64,000 nt of DNA from Asticcacaulis sp. ZE23SCel15. GTDB lineage: Bacteria; Pseudomonadota; Alphaproteobacteria; Caulobacterales; Caulobacteraceae. The notes below the pieces were generated by a model. The model was given only the letters and a program-made list of their open reading frames with translations. It was not told where the DNA came from and ran no database searches. Shown here one piece after another: positions 59,263 through 64,000 of the stretch. A program made the translations under genes and the position numbers. Location of the stretch: contig NZ_CP130044.1 in the NCBI RefSeq assembly GCF_030505395.1, positions 2,341,001 through 2,405,000 on the forward strand, in the 5' to 3' direction. The stretch's first letter is position 1; the number at the start of each line of letters is the position of its first letter.

Positions 59263-60516
59263 ATGCGTAAACAGATTTTGGGGGCCATCGCCCTGATCAT
59301 GATGGGCCTGGGGGCGTGCGTCTCCAAACCGCAGGCACCTGTGGTCCCGGTTGTAGCGGTCAGTGAAAAGCCAGCACCGCTGATACTGATTTCCATTGAT
59401 GGCTTCCGGGCCGACTATCTGGACCGTGGCATCACCCCCAATCTCAAGGCCTTAGCCGATAGTGGCGCGCGTGCGGCCATGCGCCCCAGTTTCCCTAGCC
59501 TGACCTTCCCCAATCACTATACGCTGGTCACGGGTCTGCGGCCTGATCATCATGGCATTATCGGCAACACCATGCGTGATCCGCGTCGCCCTGATGAGCG
59601 TTTTAGGCTGGCCAATCGTGAGGCGGTCATTGATCGCTTCTGGTGGGATGATGGCAAACCGTTCTGGATCACGGCGCAGGCGAAGGGGCTTAAGGTCGCG
59701 GCTATGTTCTGGCCGGGTTCTGAGGCCGATATCCGCGGCGTGCGCCCGACATACTGGATGACCTATGATGAGGAGATGCCGCACCCGGCACGCGTGGCAC
59801 AGGTGCTCAACTGGCTGGATATGCCGGTCGCTGAACGGCCTGATGCGATTAGCCTTTATTATTCGAGCGTCGATCATGAGGGCCATGATTACGGCCCCGA
59901 CAGCCCCGAAGTTAATGCCGCTCTGGCTGATGTCGATCAGTCGGTCGGGCAACTTATTGACGGGCTGAAATCGAGAGGCATCACCGCCAATATCGTCATT
60001 GTCTCCGATCACGGCATGGCTAAGCACCAGCCTGAAACCTTTGTCCGCATCGCCGACCTTTTACCCGAAGGCAGTTATGATCTGGTGGCGGGCGGGCAGG
60101 TGGTGATGCTTGATCCGAAGCCGGGTCATGAGGCGCAAGTCAATGACATTCTGATCCGCCATAAGCCAGCGCATATGACATGCTGGCCGCGCGAGAAAAT
60201 ACCGGCCCGCTACCATTTCGGCAAACATATCCGCGTGCGCAAGATTGTCTGCATGGCCGATGTCGGGGGCTATATTGTGGCCCCCTCCCGCGATAACTGG
60301 ATGCCGAAGCCAGAGGGTGGCAGCCACGGCTATGACCCCTATGATCCGCACATGCAGGCGACCTTTATCGCCAGCGGACCTGCCTTTAAATCGGGCGTCC
60401 GTTTGAATAGTTTTGATAATGTCGATGTCTACGGTTTGATCATGGAACTGCTTGACCTTAAGCCCGAACCCTATGACGGCACGGCCAAGGTGTTTCGGCC
60501 AGCCTTGAAAGATTGA
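59263..60516 (+). CDS. nucleotide pyrophosphatase/phosphodiesterase (NPP) family lipoprotein
   Basis: A 417-residue exported enzyme of the alkaline phosphatase superfamily. The N-terminal signal ends in LGAC, giving a lipobox Cys at residue 19. Metal ligands begin in LISIDGFRADYL, and the nucleophile is Thr81 in SLTFPNHYTLVTG. The other metal ligands are seen in SSVDHEGHDYGP, VSDHGMAKH and a C-terminal GSHGYDP. Family members hydrolyse nucleotide pyrophosphates and phosphodiesters in the periplasm. The Thr nucleophile and missing extra domains match bacterial NPP such as that of Xanthomonas. Confidence 0.9.
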   Translation: MRKQILGAIALIMMGLGACVSKPQAPVVPVVAVSEKPAPLILISIDGFRADYLDRGITPNLKALADSGARAAMRPSFPSLTFPNHYTLVTGLRPDHHGIIGNTMRDPRRPDERFRLANREAVIDRFWWDDGKPFWITAQAKGLKVAAMFWPGSEADIRGVRPTYWMTYDEEMPHPARVAQVLNWLDMPVAERPDAISLYYSSVDHEGHDYGPDSPEVNAALADVDQSVGQLIDGLKSRGITANIVIVSDHGMAKHQPETFVRIADLLPEGSYDLVAGGQVVMLDPKPGHEAQVNDILIRHKPAHMTCWPREKIPARYHFGKHIRVRKIVCMADVGGYIVAPSRDNWMPKPEGGSHGYDPYDPHMQATFIASGPAFKSGVRLNSFDNVDVYGLIMELLDLKPEPYDGTAKVFRPALKD

Positions 60517-60612
60517 GATCCGGCCTTTTTCAGGCGCTATCCGGCCTTGATAGCGCCGCAAAGACCTCTACATAATTGGATGACTATTCCTTTTGTGAGC
60601 CTGACCCAACCC

Positions 60613-62067
60613 ATGACGACATCCTTGCGCAAAGCTGCCTCCATTATCGCCCTGACTATGGCCGGTTTGATGAGCGCCTGCTCCGGCCAGACCGAACCGC
60701 AGGATAATTACGAGGGGTCGGGGTTTCATCAGCAGCCGCTCGGCACACCCAACCGTAAGGTGCCTGACAGCGCCATCGGCATGAAGTCGTCCTTTGCACC
60801 GGTCGTGCGCGATACGGCGCCGGCGGTCGTCAATGTCTACGCCAAGCGCGTCACCCGCCGTCAGGTTGATCCATTCTGGCAGATGTTCGGTGGCGTCAAT
60901 CCGCGTCCGCAGGTCGAGCAGTCCCTGGGCTCTGGTGTGATCGTGCGCGGCGACGGCGTGGTCGTGACCAACAATCATGTCGTTCAGGGTGGCCAGGAGT
61001 TTATGGTCGTGCTCAATGACCGGCGTGAGTTTCCGGCCAAGCTGCTTCTGGCCGACGAACGCACTGACCTTGCGGTGCTGCAGCTTGAGACAAGCGGCGA
61101 AAAGTTCACCACGCTCAATCTAGATGACGGTCGCGACCTTGAGGTCGGCGATCTGGTGCTGGCGATCGGCAACCCGTTCGGGGTTGGCCAGACGGTGACC
61201 AACGGTATTATCTCGGCCCTTGACCGCACCGATGTCGGGCCGGGCGAGGGGGCGTTCATTCAAACCGATGCTGCCATCAACCCCGGTAATTCCGGCGGCG
61301 CGTTAGTCGATATGGACGGCGACTTGATTGGTATCAACAGCTTTATCCTGTCGCGGTCGGGGTCTTCGGCGGGGGTTGGGTTTGCCATCCCTTCGGCCAT
61401 GGTGCGCCGGGTGGTTGATACGGCGCTGGGGGGCAAGTCTACGCTGGTGCGGCCGTGGCTGGGTGCCAAGGGCGATGCGGTGACCTCTGATATCGCGCGT
61501 TCCATGAACCTGCCCCGCCCGGAAGGGGTGCTGGTCAGCGATATCTATAAGGGCAGCCCCGCCGATCAGGCGGGCTTGCGCACCGGCGATGTTATCACCA
61601 CGGTTGATGGTCAGCCGGTCAATGACGCCCGCGCCATCGCCTACCGCATGAGCGTGCGCAACCCCGGAGAGACGGCGCAACTGGGCATTATCCGTGATGG
61701 TAAGCCGCAATCGGTCAAGGTCAAGGTGCAACCGCCCATCGCCAGCCCGGCCAAGGATGAACGCCTGATCAAGGCCAATACCCCGCTGCTGGGGGCCAAG
61801 GTCGTCAATATGTCGCCCGCCGTAGCCGAAGAAGCGGGTATTGATATCTTTGCGGCCCCGCGCGGGGTGCTGGTGTACGGTATTGAATCGAACCGTGCCT
61901 ATGCGGCCCGCGCCGGTTTCCGTCCTGGCGATATCATCAAGGACGTCAACGGTACGCCGATTACGTCGGCGGCACAACTGGAGCAGATTTTGAGCACCCG
62001 ACCGGCGGTGTGGAAAATCAGCATAGTTCGCCAAGGGCAGACGATGACTGCCCAATTCAGATCATAA
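60613..62067 (+). CDS. Do-like (HtrA/Deg) periplasmic serine protease, possible lipoprotein
   Basis: A 484-residue protein when started at the ATG at 60613, which gives a clean lipoprotein signal (TTSLRKAASIIALTMAGLMSAC split by a turn, Cys about residue 23); starts at 60580 or 60547 are possible. The trypsin-like domain holds the intact triad His122 (NNHVV), Asp152 (ERTDLAV) and Ser227 (INPGNSGG). Two PDZ domains follow at about 290-375 (SDIYKGSPADQAGLRTGD) and 400-480 (IESNRAYAARAGFRPGD). It acts in envelope quality control, degrading or folding misfolded proteins. Lipid anchoring would differ from the soluble DegP of E. coli. Confidence 0.9.
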   Translation: MTTSLRKAASIIALTMAGLMSACSGQTEPQDNYEGSGFHQQPLGTPNRKVPDSAIGMKSSFAPVVRDTAPAVVNVYAKRVTRRQVDPFWQMFGGVNPRPQVEQSLGSGVIVRGDGVVVTNNHVVQGGQEFMVVLNDRREFPAKLLLADERTDLAVLQLETSGEKFTTLNLDDGRDLEVGDLVLAIGNPFGVGQTVTNGIISALDRTDVGPGEGAFIQTDAAINPGNSGGALVDMDGDLIGINSFILSRSGSSAGVGFAIPSAMVRRVVDTALGGKSTLVRPWLGAKGDAVTSDIARSMNLPRPEGVLVSDIYKGSPADQAGLRTGDVITTVDGQPVNDARAIAYRMSVRNPGETAQLGIIRDGKPQSVKVKVQPPIASPAKDERLIKANTPLLGAKVVNMSPAVAEEAGIDIFAAPRGVLVYGIESNRAYAARAGFRPGDIIKDVNGTPITSAAQLEQILSTRPAVWKISIVRQGQTMTAQFRS

Positions 62068-62072
62068 AGAAC

Positions 62073-62594
62073 ATGACGGAACACAAGGTAACGGTTCTGG
62101 ATATTCAATCCACGAAAGAGGGCATTCTCATCAAGTGTGAGATGAATTGGGATGATTTAGCCGATCCGTTTCCGGCTCCGCTGGCACCCGGCAACTTATA
62201 TGTGAATGAAAATAACCGCGCTTCAGTCGCGGAGTTGCATCGCCTTGTGGCCCGCAGTGGGCGAAATGTAACCTTTGAGCGTTTCGATCTTTATGATCAA
62301 AAATGTCCCGTAGTCGGTGAGACATACTTTTATCAGGGCTGGTGGATGCCGGAGTTTATGGACGCCGTTATGGACGAAGCGGCGACATGGGAATTACGGG
62401 ACTATCCTGAAAACGGTGATCATGATCACCTGTTATTCAGTTATGATACTATTGCGGCTTACGCCGATATAACCAGAGGCTATTTTAATACGGATTATGG
62501 TTGGGCAACTATTCCCGATTGGGAAGCCTATATTCGGGACGACATATACCGGCTACGCCAGTATCGCGCGGAAAATGCTATTCCTTTCCGCTGA
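62073..62594 (+). CDS. hypothetical protein downstream of the Do-like protease
   Basis: A 173-residue protein starting at the ATG at 62073, five bases after the protease stop codon, so the two are probably co-transcribed. It has no signal peptide or membrane helix. The sequence is acidic and aromatic-rich (TYFYQGWWMPEFMDAVMDEAATWELRD, broken by a turn; YGWATIPDWEAYIRDD), typical of small cytoplasmic immunity-like or SMI1-like proteins, but no family is firmly recognised. Base composition is close to that of its neighbours, though slightly more AT-rich. Confidence 0.6.
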   Translation: MTEHKVTVLDIQSTKEGILIKCEMNWDDLADPFPAPLAPGNLYVNENNRASVAELHRLVARSGRNVTFERFDLYDQKCPVVGETYFYQGWWMPEFMDAVMDEAATWELRDYPENGDHDHLLFSYDTIAAYADITRGYFNTDYGWATIPDWEAYIRDDIYRLRQYRAENAIPFR

Positions 62595-62653
62595 ATGTCG
62601 TGGTTCGCGGCACCGGTCCCCCTCCCCAAAATCAGAAATTTCAGGGAGGTATA

Positions 62654-63932
62654 TTAGTCCTCGATCACGATCGGGGTGATTTTCAGCGCGGTGATCTGGT
62701 TGCGCTGGCGGCGCAGGATCTGGAACTTGCGGTCAAAAAAGATGAAGGTCTGACCGGGTTGAGGGATGGTGCGGGCCTCATAGATCACAAGGCCAGCAAT
62801 CGTCACCGCATCATCATCGGGTAAATCCCAGTCCATAAAGCGGTTCAGGTCGCGGATCGGCACATCGCCGTCAACAATAAGCGACCCGTCAGCCTGCTTA
62901 CGGATGCCGGTCTGGGCGGTATCGTGCTCGTCTTCGATATCACCGACGATTTCCTCCAGTATGTCCTCCAGGGTCACCATGCCTTGCAGCGCACCGTATT
63001 CATCGACCACCAGCGCAAAGTGCTGCTTTTGCTTTAGAAACGCGTTCAACTGACTTTTGAGGTTGGTGGTGTCGGGGATGAACCACGGCTCACGGGTGAT
63101 GGCGTCGATATCGAGGCTTAAGACATCGCCTCTGGCCTTGGTGATGGCGGCGAACAGGTCGCGGGCATGGAGGACGCCGACGATATTTTCCTGATTATCG
63201 CGATACAGCGGGATGCGGGTATGGCCGATTTTGAGCGCTTCATCAATAATGCGCTCGATGCCAAGGTCCGCGTCAATCATGAATATCTGCTTGCGGTGAA
63301 CCATGATCTGGCTGACATCCAGCTCAGACAGATCAAGCACGCCGCGGAACATGTTGCGGTCGCGCTTTTCGACTGAGCCTTCGTCGTGGTGATATTCGAT
63401 GGCCCCGCGAATTTCCTGATGGGCGGCCAGGACGTCGGTTTCCATCGACATGTTGACGCCGAACAGTTTCAGGGTTTTGCGTACAAACCACTGCACCGCC
63501 TGCACGACGGGGCCGAAGATATAGACGGCCCACAGAACCATCCGCGACATACCGCGCGCCACATCATCGGGCTTGGTGATCGCCAGGGTCTTGGGAAGGA
63601 CTTCTCCGAACACCAGAATAAGCACGGTCATGACGCCGGTGGAGATGGCAATCCCCATCGCGCCGGGGAACATGGCCGCCAGCACCGAGGTCGTTAGCGC
63701 CGAAGCCCCGATATTGATCAGGTTGTTGCCCAGCAATATGGCCCCGATCATCTTTTCCTGATCGGTCAGCAGGCGGTTGAACTCGTTTGGCGGCCTTATC
63801 GCCGTCGCGCTCAAGCTGATGCATCCGCCCGCGTGAGGCGGCCGTCATTGAGGTTTCCCCCGCCGAAAACAGCGCCGACACAAACAGCAGGCCGACCAAA
63901 ATCGGCGCGAGGACGAGCAGGGTGGTGATCAT
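62654..63932 (-). CDS. CNNM/CorC-type membrane protein (HlyC/CorC family), interrupted by one extra base
   Basis: The frame begins at the ATG at 63932 with TTLLVLAPILVGLLFVSALFSAGETSMTAASR (split by a turn), the CNNM/DUF21 start, and leaves the family at KAAKRV. It resumes in the next frame with NRLLTDQEKMIGAILLGNNLINIGAS. Removing one A from the plus-strand GAACTC at 63779-63784 joins them. The corrected protein is 425 residues: a DUF21 transmembrane domain to about 180, a CBS pair at about 200-320 (GHTRIPLYRDNQENIVGVLHARDLF, ALVVDEYGALQGMVTLEDILEEIVGDI), and a CorC_HlyC C-terminal domain. Such proteins are proposed Mg2+ or divalent-cation transporters or regulators. Confidence 0.87.
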
Positions 63933-64000
63933 GCGTCTAGGCGGGCCATCGCGCCCTCAGTCAGCAGAAAGTCATAGATATCGGCGGCGGGCACATCCTT
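63929..64000 (-). CDS. C-terminal fragment of an upstream gene, possibly 3-dehydroquinate synthase
   Basis: The minus-strand frame is open from the window edge to the TGA at 63929, giving the last 23 residues (KDVPAADIYDFLLTEGAMARLDA split around VPAADIY). The stop codon overlaps the start of the CNNM gene by ATGA. In many Alphaproteobacteria aroB, often with aroK, directly precedes a CNNM/CorC gene, so AroB is a reasonable guess, but too little sequence is present to assign it. Confidence 0.4.
   Translation of the reverse strand, partial: KDVPAADIYDFLLTEGAMARLDA

Noticed and set aside
1-64000. A prophage, integron or other large mobile element
   Set aside because: No integrase, transposase, phage structural gene, or flanking repeats were found. 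The only composition anomaly is the short AT-rich block at 15.8-16.4 kb.

Overview
The window looks like a Caulobacterales chromosome, most likely Asticcacaulis or a close relative. Supporting signs are large TonB-dependent receptors of the Xanthomonas/Caulobacter type, an EipA (DUF1134) protein, alphaproteobacterial S10/spc/alpha ribosomal clusters, a short-lid adenylate kinase after secY, a tRNA-His with A73 and no encoded G-1, and lesions that fall at GANTC, the site of the Caulobacterales methyltransferase CcrM. The genus is inferred. No phage, plasmid, transposase or CRISPR array is visible. Layout: 1-7.2 kb holds an ECF sigma factor with a downstream membrane partner, a 30-residue membrane peptide, a GDSL esterase, an MmcQ/YjbR protein, a fasciclin protein, a TonB-like protein, a large RTX protein and EipA. 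7.4-15.4 kb holds a TonB-dependent receptor, an oxidoreductase/2OG-oxygenase pair, two DUF805 proteins, an M23 peptidase pair and a SIMPL protein. 15.7-16.4 kb holds a CAU tRNA beside a short AT-rich island. 16.4-32.9 kb is metabolic and envelope accessory: topoisomerase IB, a SLATT-like protein, a lactonase, two MFS transporters, a GH35-like glycosidase, a transglutaminase pair with an N-formylglutamate amidohydrolase, a PI-PLC-like protein, an oligosaccharide-type TonB receptor and a PHP/DUF3604 protein. 33-37 kb is a TonB energising locus (exbB, exbD, two tonB paralogues) behind a 0.9 kb noncoding leader; it would power the receptors at 7.5 and 28.7 kb. 37-43 kb has an M48 lipoprotein, tRNA-His, a flavoprotein, a lytic transglycosylase and tandem Sel1 proteins. 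43.8-58.7 kb is the ribosomal superoperon from rpsJ to rplQ with secY, adk and rpoA, broken into blocks by unusually long spacers. 59-64 kb has a small peptide gene, an NPP-type phosphodiesterase, a Do-like protease, an unknown protein, a CNNM/CorC protein and the 3' end of an upstream gene. The most important observation concerns the sequence itself. Five genes (exbB, rpsC, secY, rpsK, CNNM) each carry one extra base, and in every case deleting that base restores both the expected protein and a GANTC site: GAAATC for GAATC, GACTTC for GACTC, or GAACTC for GACTC. In each case the A, or the T opposite it, at the methylated position of the CcrM site is doubled. One such insertion creates an apparent SecY-Adk fusion. 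The likeliest explanation is systematic base-calling error at methylated GANTC sites; a biological +1 mechanism is a much less likely alternative. A second observation is a hairpin of shared design directly after the stop codons of both TonB receptors and of rpoA.
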